Positions 44,280-55,709 of a stretch of DNA of 64,000 nucleotides are shown here, one piece after another. How positions within the stretch are numbered: position 1 is the first letter of the stretch; every line of letters begins with the position of its first letter. Source of the stretch: Streptomyces viridochromogenes. Its GTDB lineage: Bacteria; Actinomycetota; Actinomycetes; Streptomycetales; Streptomycetaceae. Made by a program: the position numbers and the translations under genes. Under the pieces are notes generated by a model. The model searched no databases and was not told the DNA's origin. It was given only the letters and a program-made list of their open reading frames with translations. Where the stretch lies: positions 1-64,000 of the forward strand of contig NZ_LGUR01000025.1 in the NCBI RefSeq assembly GCF_001270495.1. The letters run 5' to 3'.

Positions 44280-45042
44280 GCGGCCCTCCGCAGCACGTGC
44301 CCCGCGCTCAGCGGCCGGTCCAGCGCGGTCGTCACATGGCCGGACCACAGGAGGTGCAGCACTGCGGACTTCACCAGCGGCCGGGGAGACTGTGGCAGCA
44401 GCCGGAAGGCATCGCCCAGCGGCATTTCGTCCAGATCTGCGGCCCTCAGCGTGGCGATCAAATCAGGGTCCAACAGCCAGGAGCGGCGGTAGCCGGCCAG
44501 GAACCGGACGTTCTCCAGTACGTGCGGATCGGGCTCGCTCCATACCTCGTACCGCCACCCACGCGACGTGACCGCCTCCCGGGTCCAGTCGAGGGTGACG
44601 GCAACCTCCGGCTTCTCAAGCCGGTGCCGCGGCTTGACGTCCACGACCACCGGACCGTCGTCCGTCAGCAGCAGATAGTCCGGGATGTGCTTGCGGACCT
44701 TGCCATCGATTCCGGCCTTGACGGCTGGGCGACGATGTGCCGCACCTCCGGGGCGAAGTCGGCGAACAGCAGCCGCCTCAGCTCAAGCCGCGACTCGTAG
44801 ATGACGTGGTCGCCCATGGTGGCCGACCAGTAGGTGCCCGAGTAGTGCTGCTGCCCCTTGAACCAGCGGAACGTCCGCCACGGCCGCGCCTCCCGCAGCA
44901 GCCCGAGCGGCACCAACTGCCACTCCAGGTCCTCCACAACGGCCCCGTCATCACGCCGGACACTCAGCCGTACCGGCGCGGCAACAGCTGCACCCATCGG
45001 ACCCCACCAACCCCGCGATTTCCGAGCGGCCTCACTAGCCAC
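44276..45042 (-). pseudogene. tnsA-like heteromeric transposase endonuclease subunit, frameshifted
   Basis: TnsA cuts the 5' ends during Tn7-type transposition. Codons from 45042 (or ATG 44997) give VRLSVRRDDGAVVEDLEW, PLGLLREARPWRTF, HYSGTYWSATMGDHVIYESRLELRRLLFADFAPEVRHIVAQP, then the frame is lost near 44718-44726. The other frame resumes with VKAGIDGKVRKHIPDYLLLTDDGPVVVDVKPRHRLEKPEV. The catalytic ESRLE Glu and DYLLL/VVDVKP Asp-x-Lys residues thus lie in different frames. Family members read QPFLLK across this point, so loss of about 7 bp (TTCCTGC) explains the shift. The gene's start faces the GH15 end of the element, the usual place for tnsA at a right end. Confidence 0.8.
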
Positions 45043-45133
45043 CGAACGCTGGGGTCCTGCCCCGGCCAGAAGTGGAGACGCCGACCGGGGAGGTCCTTTA
45101 CACGAAGAGGGGAACTACTCGTCCACGGAGCAT

Positions 45134-45207
45134 GGTTTCCATTCCCGTGGCCTTTTGGCCACGCGGTGGCCATCGATCATGGAAAGTGGCCACGGGATTT
45201 GGAAACC
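45134..45207. repeat. Inverted repeats and hairpin at the junction with the GH15 gene
   Basis: GGTTTCCATTCCCGTGGCC (45134-45152) is matched by an inverted copy (45188-45207) with few differences. Within it CGTGGCC TTTT GGCCACG (45146-45163) is a perfect 7-bp stem, and a second direct copy of the GTGGCCA...GGAAA motif lies at 45166-45185. It starts 10 bp after the GH15 stop (45217, minus strand). It may be the GH15 terminator, the transposon end with TnsB sites, or both; TGGCCACGGG matches the TGGACAAGGG repeat of the 40.6-kb array at 8 of 10 bases. Confidence 0.55.
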
Positions 45208-45216
45208 TACACCTGT

Positions 45217-47043
45217 TCAGCCGCCGTAGGCCCCCGACGCCGTCAGCCGCAGCGCCGTGTCGATCAGCGGAACGTGGCTGAAGGCCTGCGGGAAGTTGCC
45301 GACCTGGCGCTGGAGGCGCGGGTCCCACTCCTCGGCGAGCAGACCGAGGTCGTTGCGCAGCGACAGCAGCTTCTCGAACAGCTTGCGGGCCTCGTCGACG
45401 CGGCCGATCATCGCCAGGTCGTCCGCCATCCAGAACGAGCAGGCGAGGAAGGCCCCCTCGTCGCCGGGGAGGCCGTCGACGCCCTCGTCGTCGCCCTGCG
45501 TCGGGTAGCGCAGGATGAACCCGTCCGAGGTGGACAGCTCGCGCTGGATCGCCTCGATGGTGCCGATGACGCGCTTGTCGTCCGGCGGCAGGAAGCCCAT
45601 CTGCGGGATCAGCAGCAGCGAGGCGTCCAGCTCCTTCGAGCCGTACGACTGCGTGAAGGTGTTGCGTTCCTTGTCGTAGCCCTTCTCGCACACGTCCCGG
45701 TGGATGTCGTCGCGCAGCTCGCGCCACCGCTCCAGCGGGCCGTCGGCGTCGCCGGACTCGATGAGCTTGATGGTGCGGTCGACGGCGACCCAGGCCATCA
45801 CCTTGGAGTGCACGAAGTGGCGGCGCGGGCCGCGCACCTCCCAGATGCCCTCGTCCGGCTCGTCCCAGTGGTCCTCCAGGTAGCGGATGAGCTTGAGCTG
45901 GAGCAGCGAGGCGTAGTCGTTGCGGGCCAGGCCCGTCATATGGGCCAGGTGCAGGGCCTCGGTGACCTCGCCGTACACGTCCAGCTGGAGCTGGTGCGCG
46001 GCGCCGTTGCCGACCCGGACGGGTGCGGAGGTCTCATAGCCGGGCAGCCAGTCCAGCTCGGCCTCGCCCAGCTCGCGCTCGCCGGCGATGCCGTACATGA
46101 TCTGCAGGTTCTCCGGGTCGCCCGCGACCGCCCGCAGCAGCCACTCGCGCCAGGCGCGGGCCTCCTCGCGGTAGCCGGTGCGCAGCAGCGAGGACAGGGT
46201 GATGGCCGCGTCGCGCAGCCAGGTGTAGCGGTAGTCCCAGTTGCGGACGCCGCCGATGTCCTCCGGCAGGGAGGTGGTGGGCGCCGCGACGATGCCGCCG
46301 GTCGGGGCGTACGTCAGCGCCTTCAGCGTGATCAGCGAGCGGATCACCGCCTCGCGGTACGGGCCGTGGTACGTGCAGTGCTCGACCCACTCGCGCCAGA
46401 AGTCCTCCGTCGCCGCCAGCGACTGCTCCGGCTCCGGCAGCGCGGGCGGCTGCTTGTGCGAGGGCTCCCAGGAGATGGTGAAGGCGATCCGCTCACCCGG
46501 GGCGACCGTGAAGTCCGAGTACGTCGTCAGCGACTTGCCGTAGGTCTCGGTCTCCGCGTCGAACCACACCGAGTCCGGACCGGCGACGGCGACCGTACGG
46601 CCCTCGTGCTTGTGCACCCACGGCACGACCCGCCCGTACGAGAAACGCATCCGGAGCGCCGAGCGCATCGGCACCCGGCCCGAGACGCCCTCCACGATCC
46701 GGATCAGCTGCGGCGCGCCGTCACGCGGGGGCATGAAGTCGATCACCCGGACCGTGCCGCGCGGCGTGTCCCACTCGGACTCCAGGATCAGCGAGTCGCC
46801 GCGGTAGCTGCGCCGGGCCGCGGTGGGCGGCGGGGCGTCGGAGGCGTGGGCGGGGCCGAGCCGCCAGAAGCCGTGTTCCTCGGTGCCCAGCAGCCCGGCG
46901 AAGATGGCATGCGAGTCGAAGCGGGGCAGGCACAGCCAGTCCACTGTGCCGTCCCGGCAGACCAGCGCCGCTGTCTGCATGTCTCCGATGAGTGCGTAGT
47001 CTTCGATGCGCCCGGCCACGTGCAACTCCAGTCGAACGGCCAC
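45217..47043 (-). CDS. Glycoside hydrolase family 15 (glucoamylase/trehalase-like)
   Basis: This is a 608-residue GH15 protein; bacterial members of this shape include trehalases and glucodextranase-like enzymes. An N-terminal super-beta-sandwich (about 1-250; IEDYALIGDMQTAALVCRDGTVDWLCLPRFDS) precedes the (alpha/alpha)6 barrel. In the barrel GVRNWDYRYTWLRDAAITLSSLL and a late GLLAEEWDPRLQRQVGNFPQAFSHVPLI give the general acid and base glutamates. There is no signal peptide. GTG 47043 has GAGGGG about 5 nt upstream. It is divergent from pyrG across a 470-bp region. From memory this gene normally adjoins the GT4 glycosyltransferase gene, so the 10-45 kb block is inserted. Confidence 0.92.
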   Translation of the reverse strand: MAVRLELHVAGRIEDYALIGDMQTAALVCRDGTVDWLCLPRFDSHAIFAGLLGTEEHGFWRLGPAHASDAPPPTAARRSYRGDSLILESEWDTPRGTVRVIDFMPPRDGAPQLIRIVEGVSGRVPMRSALRMRFSYGRVVPWVHKHEGRTVAVAGPDSVWFDAETETYGKSLTTYSDFTVAPGERIAFTISWEPSHKQPPALPEPEQSLAATEDFWREWVEHCTYHGPYREAVIRSLITLKALTYAPTGGIVAAPTTSLPEDIGGVRNWDYRYTWLRDAAITLSSLLRTGYREEARAWREWLLRAVAGDPENLQIMYGIAGERELGEAELDWLPGYETSAPVRVGNGAAHQLQLDVYGEVTEALHLAHMTGLARNDYASLLQLKLIRYLEDHWDEPDEGIWEVRGPRRHFVHSKVMAWVAVDRTIKLIESGDADGPLERWRELRDDIHRDVCEKGYDKERNTFTQSYGSKELDASLLLIPQMGFLPPDDKRVIGTIEAIQRELSTSDGFILRYPTQGDDEGVDGLPGDEGAFLACSFWMADDLAMIGRVDEARKLFEKLLSLRNDLGLLAEEWDPRLQRQVGNFPQAFSHVPLIDTALRLTASGAYGG

Positions 47044-47513
47044 GTCGCCCCCTCTTCTGGCAAGGGGGCTCTCGCTTAGTGCGGTCAAGGGGTGGGTTTT
47101 GTAATGCGTCGTTGAGCGGTGAAGCAAAGCAGCCGTCTCGGCCGTGAGGCAAAACGACAGTCTCTTCCCGACAATCTCTGCTCAACGAACTGACGAGCTC
47201 TCGTTGTTCCGGTGGTTACGGGCGAGGGGTGGTGCCGTGTTACCGGCCGGGCCCGGCAGCGAATGTCCGAGCAGGATACGACGCACGTAGATGATCTGCG
47301 TGCCGCTCCGGGCAACCCGGGTCGGCCGAACGGGTGAGCAGCGGGTGAGTGATGGGTGGGAAATCGGTGGGACGTGCGGATCCGTGCCGACTCGTGTGCG
47401 GAGCGTGGCCGGAAGCCATCGGTCCTAGTCGCTGATACCCTGGTAGCCCGTGGACCGGTGGGCGTGAAGACCCCCGAACCGCACTTCAAGATCGCGACCA
47501 CGGGAGCCCCCTC
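47044..47513. other. Divergent promoter region between GH15 and pyrG
   Basis: 470 bp between oppositely transcribed genes must hold both promoters. I see no confident -35/-10 pair; CTGATACCCT near 47430 is a possible -10 region for pyrG. The GGGAG at 47502-47506 is the pyrG ribosome site. No protein, tRNA or known riboswitch is recognised. Confidence 0.4.
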
Positions 47514-49208
<1,695 letters not shown>

Positions 49209-49227
49209 CACGACAGTTGTACGGTGG

Positions 49228-49265
49228 CCGGGGTGCAAACCTTCAAAGGTGGGCACCCCGGTTTT
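49228..49265 (+). terminator. Intrinsic terminator after pyrG
   Basis: CCGGGGTGC (49228-49236) pairs perfectly with 49253-49261, the loop itself contains a small ACCTTCAAAGGT stem, and TTTTCGTTT follows. It begins 19 bp after the pyrG stop and is the best classical terminator in the window. Confidence 0.88.
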
Positions 49266-49291
49266 CGTTTGCGCACGTGGAAGGGCAGGGC

Positions 49292-49918
49292 ATGACGATC
49301 AAGGACACCCCCGAGGAGTGGGAGATCCGGGCGACGGACACCCCCTTCGTGGGCAACAAGACCTCCGTCCGCACGGACGACGTGGTCATGCCCGACGGCT
49401 CGGTGGTGCGACGCGACTACCAGGTCCACCCGGGCTCCGTCGCCGTCCTCGCCCTGGACGACGAGGACCGCGTCCTGCTCATCAAGCAGTACCGCCACCC
49501 CGTGCGCGAGAAGCTGTGGGAGATCCCGGCCGGGCTGCTCGACATCCCGGGCGAGAACCCGCTGCACGCCGCGCAGCGTGAGCTGTACGAGGAGGCGCAC
49601 GTCAAGGCCGAGGACTGGCGGGTGCTGACGGATGTCTACACGACCCCCGGCGGTTGCGACGAGGCCGTGCGCATCTTCCTCGCCCGTGGCCTGTCCGAGG
49701 CGGACGGCGACCGCTTCGAGGTGGAGGACGAGGAGGCCGACATGGAGCACGCGCGCGTGCCGGTCGACGAACTGGTCCGGAGCGTCCTCGCGGGCGAGCT
49801 GCACAACAACTGCCTCGTCGTGGGCGTCCTGTCGCTGGTCGCCGCGCGTGCCTCCGGCGGGCTTGACGGGCTGCGGTCGGCGGATGTGGAGTGGCCCGCG
49901 CGGCCCTTCGAGGCGTAG
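49292..49918 (+). CDS. Nudix hydrolase, ADP-ribose pyrophosphatase type
   Basis: This 208-residue Nudix enzyme probably splits ADP-ribose into AMP and ribose-5-phosphate. VLLIKQYRHPVREKLWEIPAGLLD and the Nudix box GENPLHAAQRELYEEAHV (REL-EE core) are typical of the ADPRase group, as is the Pro-rich YTTPGGCDEAVRIFLA about 16 residues later. One extra residue (LLDIPGE) lies between the first Gly and Glu of the box, which also occurs in relatives. ATG 49292 lies shortly after GGGCAGGG. The place between pyrG and downstream core genes is conserved in actinobacteria. Confidence 0.92.
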   Translation: MTIKDTPEEWEIRATDTPFVGNKTSVRTDDVVMPDGSVVRRDYQVHPGSVAVLALDDEDRVLLIKQYRHPVREKLWEIPAGLLDIPGENPLHAAQRELYEEAHVKAEDWRVLTDVYTTPGGCDEAVRIFLARGLSEADGDRFEVEDEEADMEHARVPVDELVRSVLAGELHNNCLVVGVLSLVAARASGGLDGLRSADVEWPARPFEA

Positions 49919-49965
49919 CGCTCCGCTGGAAGCGCGGTGCGGATGCGCCGTAGGGGTGCGGTGAT

Positions 49966-50039
49966 CTGCTGGCTGCGACGCCGTTGTGGCTTGTCGCGCG
50001 GTTCCCCGCGCCCCTGAGGGGCGTTGCCGTGACGCCCCT
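49966..50039. repeat. Streptomyces intergenic repeat with two alternative hairpins
   Basis: The phrase CGCGGTTCCCCGCGCCCCT is, from memory, part of a common Streptomyces intergenic repeat. It can fold in two exclusive ways: CGCCCC/GGGGCG (50009-50014 with 50018-50023), or AGGGGCGT/ACGCCCCT (50017-50024 with 50032-50039), the latter followed by TT. It lies after the Nudix gene and may act as its terminator. Confidence 0.55.
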
Positions 50040-50193
50040 TTGACGGTGCCGGTCCTACCATCTGCTGATCCGGTCGGGGGATGTGTCCGCCGTGCTGCGC
50101 CCGGATCGTCGCAGAGCGTGAACTAGGCTCGGGAAACGCCCGAACCGGAGTCCCGGCGGGCTTGCGCGCGTGGTGGGACGGGAGTGTGGCCCC

Positions 50194-52281
50194 GTGACGG
50201 ATCAGGTCGTGGACACAGGCGGCGTGCAGGTGTTCGCCCAGGCTTCCGCCGCGCACCAATTCCTGGGCCGCACCCGCGAATTGAAGGAGCTGCGCGCCGA
50301 CATCGAGCGCGCGGGCCTGGACACCCTCTCCGGCCGCAAGGTGCCACGCGCGCGCGTGCTGCTCATCGCGGGCCGCCCCGGCTCGGGCCGCACGGCGCTC
50401 GCCGAGGAACTCGTACGGCAGGTGGCGGACCGTTACGCGGACGGTGTGCTGCGCGCCCGCCTGAGCGAGCCCGACGGCACCCCCGTCCCCGTCGCGCGCA
50501 CCGCCCGCGCCCTGCTCACCGCCCTGGACCGGCCGACCCCCGCCGGCGCCGCCGAGGACGACCTGACGGCGGCGCTCCGCGAGGCCCTCGCCGGCCGCCG
50601 GGTCCTGCTCCTGCTCGACGACGCGGCCACGGCCGAGCAGGTCGACGCCCTGCTGCCGGACGCCCCGGAGTGCCTGGCCGTAGCCGTGTCCGACGGCCCG
50701 CTGACCGGGATCTCGGACGTGCGGCCCTGCACGCTCGGCGGGCTCGACACCAAGTCGGCGGTGGAACTGCTGTCCCGGCATGCCGGCTCGGTCCGGATCA
50801 CCGTCGATCCGCGGGCCGCCGAGGGCCTCGTCGAGGAGTGCCAGGGCCATCCGGCCGCGCTGACGCTGGCCGGCGGCTGGCTCGCCGCCCGTCCCAAGGT
50901 GGCCGTCTCCGACTTCGCCAAGCAACTGCGTGCCGAGGGCGAGGAGGGCACACCGCTCGGCCGGGTCTTCCGCCTCGTCTACGGCGCCCTGCCGACGCCC
51001 GCCGCCCGGATGCTGCGGTTGCTCACCCTCGCCCCGGGCGGCCTCGTCGACCCGCACACCGCCTCCGCGCTGGCCGGCTGCTCGGTGGACGGTGCCCGCG
51101 CCACCCTGGACGACATCGTCGCCATCGGCCTGTTGCGCACCGTGGACTCGCCGTTGCCGCAGTACGAGGTCCCGGCGTGTCTGCACCGGTTCCTGAGGGC
51201 CCTCACCGAGACCCAGGACCGCCCCGCCGAGCTCCAGCTCGCCCGCGCCCGGATGCTGGAGCGGACCGTACGGCTGCTCCAGTCCTGCCGGGCGATCACC
51301 GAGACCGACAGCCCCGAGATCCGCCAGAAGCTCCTCGGCATGCCCCAGGCCCTGCGCTTCCCCAACCCGCGGGCGGCCGCCGACTGGCTCAGCATCCGCC
51401 GGCCCGCCCTGCTCGCCTCGGCCCGTGCCGCGGTCGCCGACGGGGAGCTGGACACCCTCGCCCGCCGTCTGATGTCCCAGCTGGTCAGGGCGATGGTCGC
51501 GCACTTCGGTACCCAGGCGGCCGCCGCTGACCTGTACGACATCCACGGGCTCGTCCTCGACGTGGCCGAGCGCCGACACCTGCCCCGCGAGAAGGCCGCC
51601 GCCCTGCTGAACCTCGGCGATCTCGACGCCCGGACGGGACGTACCCGGGAGGCGCTGGTGCGGTTCCGGGCCGCGCTGGACGCCGGGTGGGAAGCGAATG
51701 ACCCGTATGCGACCGGCCGCGCGATGGAATCCGTAGGCGGCGCCCATCTGGAGCTCGGGGACTACGACCGGGCCGCCGACTGGTTCGGCCGTGCCCTGGT
51801 CCAGCGGCTGGCCCGGGGCGAGCGGCCCGACGCCGCCCGGCTGTACGGCCGTATCGGCGAGGCGCACACCTATGCGGGCCGGTACGGCGACGCGCTGCGC
51901 AGCTGGCGGGCCGCCATCGCCGGGCACCGCAAGAACGGCGATGTCGCCGGGCACGCACGGGCGTTGAGCGAGCTGGCGCGGGTCCAGGAGTACGCCGGAC
52001 GGCCCGAGGAGTCGCTGCGCACCTGCCAGGAGGCGGTGGAGTGGGCGCGGCGCGCCGAGGACGTACGGCTGCAGGGGGCCCTGCATCTGCGGCTCGCCGA
52101 CACCCTGGACCGCCTCGGTGATTCATCGGCCGCGCAGCTGCACCGCGGCGCGGCCGAGCGGATGCTGAAGGAGGAGCCTCGGGAGTCCGATGCGGCCGAG
52201 CCTGAGCCCCAGCAAGACGCTTTCGAGCCGGAACACGGAGCTAACGCCTGCGAAATCCGTAGTACATCCGCTGAAGATTGA
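50194..52281 (+). CDS. STAND-type NTPase with TPR repeats (AfsR/NB-ARC-like, no DNA-binding domain)
   Basis: This 695-residue protein begins near HQFLGRTRELKELRADIE (the entry segment of NB-ARC ATPases). Walker A is GRPGSGRTA, Walker B is VLLLLDDAA, and CTLGGLDTKSAVELL and GHPAALTLAGGWLAARP are winged-helix-side NB-ARC motifs. Residues about 430-660 are helical TPR repeats (AALLNLGDLDARTGRTREALVRFRAAL, GDYDRAADWFGRAL, GRYGDALRSWRAAI, GRPEESLRTCQEAV). It resembles the ATPase and TPR parts of AfsR-like regulators but lacks an OmpR-type DNA-binding domain, so it probably works through a partner protein. GTG 50194 has GGGAG 9 nt upstream. Confidence 0.85.
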   Translation: MTDQVVDTGGVQVFAQASAAHQFLGRTRELKELRADIERAGLDTLSGRKVPRARVLLIAGRPGSGRTALAEELVRQVADRYADGVLRARLSEPDGTPVPVARTARALLTALDRPTPAGAAEDDLTAALREALAGRRVLLLLDDAATAEQVDALLPDAPECLAVAVSDGPLTGISDVRPCTLGGLDTKSAVELLSRHAGSVRITVDPRAAEGLVEECQGHPAALTLAGGWLAARPKVAVSDFAKQLRAEGEEGTPLGRVFRLVYGALPTPAARMLRLLTLAPGGLVDPHTASALAGCSVDGARATLDDIVAIGLLRTVDSPLPQYEVPACLHRFLRALTETQDRPAELQLARARMLERTVRLLQSCRAITETDSPEIRQKLLGMPQALRFPNPRAAADWLSIRRPALLASARAAVADGELDTLARRLMSQLVRAMVAHFGTQAAAADLYDIHGLVLDVAERRHLPREKAAALLNLGDLDARTGRTREALVRFRAALDAGWEANDPYATGRAMESVGGAHLELGDYDRAADWFGRALVQRLARGERPDAARLYGRIGEAHTYAGRYGDALRSWRAAIAGHRKNGDVAGHARALSELARVQEYAGRPEESLRTCQEAVEWARRAEDVRLQGALHLRLADTLDRLGDSSAAQLHRGAAERMLKEEPRESDAAEPEPQQDAFEPEHGANACEIRSTSAED

Positions 52282-52416
52282 TGCAATGAAAGGCTAGACA
52301 GCGGGAACACCTTCATTAGACTGGCTCTGCCGCACCTTCTCCTGCGGTGTACCCCGGTGTGCCCCCGCATGCCTGGGTATGTCTTGTAATGCCCCACACC
52401 CTCTGAGCCAAGGACC

Positions 52417-53541
<1,125 letters not shown>

Positions 53542-53618
53542 GCCGTTCGGAAGCCCGATCGGTTAAGTCACTATCTGGTAAAGGCGATACGTCAACACAA
53601 GTCGTCAACCGCACGCAC

Positions 53619-53651
53619 CCGGCCGGACCTTGCCCGAAAAGGTCCGGCCGG
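53619..53651 (+). terminator. Strong hairpin between ald and parA
   Basis: CCGGCCGGACCTT (53619-53631) pairs perfectly with 53639-53651 around a 7-nt loop, 78 bp after the ald stop. A partial T/G-rich stretch follows. The remainder of 53542-53910 has a TTGACA at 53756-53761 but no matching -10; I see no parS site. Confidence 0.7.
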
Positions 53652-53910
53652 ATGTGTGTATGGTCACTTTGCGACTCTCGGTCAACTCGCCTCGAACGCA
53701 ACCCTTCGCCCGATTCGCACACCCGTGAAACCTGCTGTGCGACGGCCGTACGCCCTTGACAGCGGGTTGTTTCATTGTCGACACATCTGCTCGGTCCGGC
53801 GGATTGTGTTGCTGCGGACCACCGACACGCCATAGAGTCGCCAACCGTCGGCATGGTGCCACGCTGACCTGTCTAGAAGTTTCCTGGTCACCAAGGAGGT
53901 AAGACGACTT

Positions 53911-55089
53911 GTGAATGAGTCGACATTTTCTCCCGGGGGTGGTCAACCAGGAATGCCGGTACGGGGCCAGGGTCCCGCGGGATTCGAGGCTGTCGGCTCC
54001 GTTGCGGTGCGCACCTTCGCAGCCCACCAGAGTCACCAGATCTCAGGGTTGACTCAGACAGCACACCAGAGCATGGATGGCCATCACGTGAACGCCATGG
54101 CCGGCGACGGAAGTGGCGCGCCCCACAACCAATTCGCCGACTACGACGAACTGCCCGACGGGCACTTCTACGACCCCGACGCGGAGTACGAGCCCGACCC
54201 CGAGTACGCGGCCACCCTCGCGCCCGACGCTGCCCGCCAGCGCCGCGAGCGCATCGGCCCGACCGGGCGTCCGCTGCCGTACTTCCCGATCCCGGGTCCG
54301 CTGACCGACCACGGCCCCGCGAAGATCATCGCGATGTGCAACCAGAAGGGCGGCGTCGGCAAGACGACGTCGACCATCAACCTGGGTGCGGCTCTCGCGG
54401 AATACGGACGCCGGGTCCTGCTCGTCGACTTCGACCCCCAGGGCGCGCTCTCGGTCGGACTCGGCGTCAATCCGATGGAGCTCGACCTCACGGTCTACAA
54501 CCTGCTCATGGAGCGGGGCATGTCGGCCGACGAGGTGCTCCTGAAGACGGCGGTCCCCAACATGGACCTGCTCCCGAGCAACATCGACCTGTCCGCCGCC
54601 GAGGTCCAGCTGGTGAGCGAGGTCGCGCGCGAGTCGACGCTCCAGCGCGCCCTGAAGCCGCTGCTGCCCGACTACGACTTCATCGTGATCGACTGCCAGC
54701 CCTCGCTGGGCCTGCTCACGGTGAACGCGCTGACGGCCGCCCACAAGGTGATCGTGCCCCTGGAGTGCGAGTTCTTCGCCCTGCGAGGTGTCGCGCTGCT
54801 GACGGAGACCATCGAGAAGGTCCAGGAGCGGCTCAACCCGGAGCTGGAGCTCGACGGGATCCTCGCCACGATGTACGACTCGCGCACGGTCCACAGCCGC
54901 GAGGTCCTGGCCCGTGTGGTCGAGGCCTTCGACGACCACGTGTACCACACGGTCATCGGGCGCACGGTCCGGTTCCCGGAGACCACGGTCGCCGGTGAGC
55001 CGATCACCACGTACGCCTCCAACTCCGTCGGTGCCGCCGCCTATCGCCAGCTCGCCAGGGAGGTGCTCGCCCGGTGTCACGCCGAGTGA
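53911..55089 (+). CDS. ParA/Soj-family ATPase (second ParA-like of the chromosome)
   Basis: This is a 392-residue P-loop ATPase of the MinD/ParA group. KIIAMCNQKGGVGKTTSTINLG is the deviant Walker A (about 139-160), VLLVDFDPQGALSVGLG the A' motif, and DFIVIDCQPSLGLLTVNAL the Walker B region. The N-terminal 130 residues are an acidic, Gly/His/Asp-rich extension not needed for the fold. GTG 53911 has an excellent AAGGAGG at 53894-53900. It is followed by a small RHH-like gene and then by scpA and scpB, so a chromosome-organisation role is likely, distinct from the parAB genes near the origin. Confidence 0.93.
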   Translation: MNESTFSPGGGQPGMPVRGQGPAGFEAVGSVAVRTFAAHQSHQISGLTQTAHQSMDGHHVNAMAGDGSGAPHNQFADYDELPDGHFYDPDAEYEPDPEYAATLAPDAARQRRERIGPTGRPLPYFPIPGPLTDHGPAKIIAMCNQKGGVGKTTSTINLGAALAEYGRRVLLVDFDPQGALSVGLGVNPMELDLTVYNLLMERGMSADEVLLKTAVPNMDLLPSNIDLSAAEVQLVSEVARESTLQRALKPLLPDYDFIVIDCQPSLGLLTVNALTAAHKVIVPLECEFFALRGVALLTETIEKVQERLNPELELDGILATMYDSRTVHSREVLARVVEAFDDHVYHTVIGRTVRFPETTVAGEPITTYASNSVGAAAYRQLAREVLARCHAE

Positions 55090-55691
55090 GTCTGCCGGGG
55101 GCCGACGAACTGTTCCGTACGACAGGGGGTATGGCGCTCCAGCCGTCCACTCCCCGGCGCCCCGCCAACGGCGAGGCCCGGGTGCCGGCTCCCGCGGGGG
55201 AGGGCGATGCCGCTGCCGCCGCGGAGGACGTGCCGCAGTCGGTGCCCGTGCAGGGCGGTGACGGCGACGGCGCGGAACATGTGGCGGCCGACGCGGAGTC
55301 GGTCGACGCCGGTGAGTCGCGCAGCCGGGCCGCGGCCGGGGAGCGCTCCGGGCGGCGTCAGGGGGTGCAGGAAGGTTCTGCCGCGGGTGCCTCCGGCGGT
55401 TCCGCCGGGTCCGGTGCCGCTGCTTCAGCCTCCGCCGCCGCGCCGCGCAAGCGGGGCCGGAATCCCTCGCGGCGGCCCAGTGGGCGGGAGCGGCATGACG
55501 AGAAGATCACCGTGTACGTCTCCGCGGAGGAGCTCATGGATCTGGAGCACGCCCGTCTGGTGCTCCGGGGTGAGCACGGGCTGGCCGTCGACCGCGGGCG
55601 GATCGTCCGCGAGGCGGTGGCCGTGGTGCTGGCCGATCTGGAGTCCCGCGGGGACGCGAGCATCCTCGTACGACGGCTGCGCGGGCGGTAG
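55074..55691 (+). CDS. Low-complexity protein with a C-terminal RHH-like domain
   Basis: This 205-residue protein has a long Ala/Gly/Ser/Glu-rich, probably disordered N-terminus (residues 20-125). A compact C-terminal segment, DEKITVYVSAEELMDLEHARLVLRGEHGLAVDRGRIVREAVAVVLADLE, has the strand-helix-helix pattern of ribbon-helix-helix DNA-binding proteins. It overlaps the parA end by 16 bp and may be its DNA-binding partner, in place of a ParB. GTG 55074 is the longest start; GTG 55086 and ATG 55131 are alternatives. The RHH assignment is by eye. Confidence 0.75.
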   Translation: MSRRVSLPGADELFRTTGGMALQPSTPRRPANGEARVPAPAGEGDAAAAAEDVPQSVPVQGGDGDGAEHVAADAESVDAGESRSRAAAGERSGRRQGVQEGSAAGASGGSAGSGAAASASAAAPRKRGRNPSRRPSGRERHDEKITVYVSAEELMDLEHARLVLRGEHGLAVDRGRIVREAVAVVLADLESRGDASILVRRLRGR

Positions 55692-55709
55692 CGGTAGCCT
55701 GCGGGGGCC

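Noticed and set aside
44737..47079. 780-codon plus-strand frame
   Set aside because: Antisense to the tnsA relic and the GH15 gene; low-complexity translation.
53690..53800. parS-like site upstream of parA
   Set aside because: Only a half-site (CCGTGAAAC) is seen; the palindrome of the Streptomyces parS consensus is absent.
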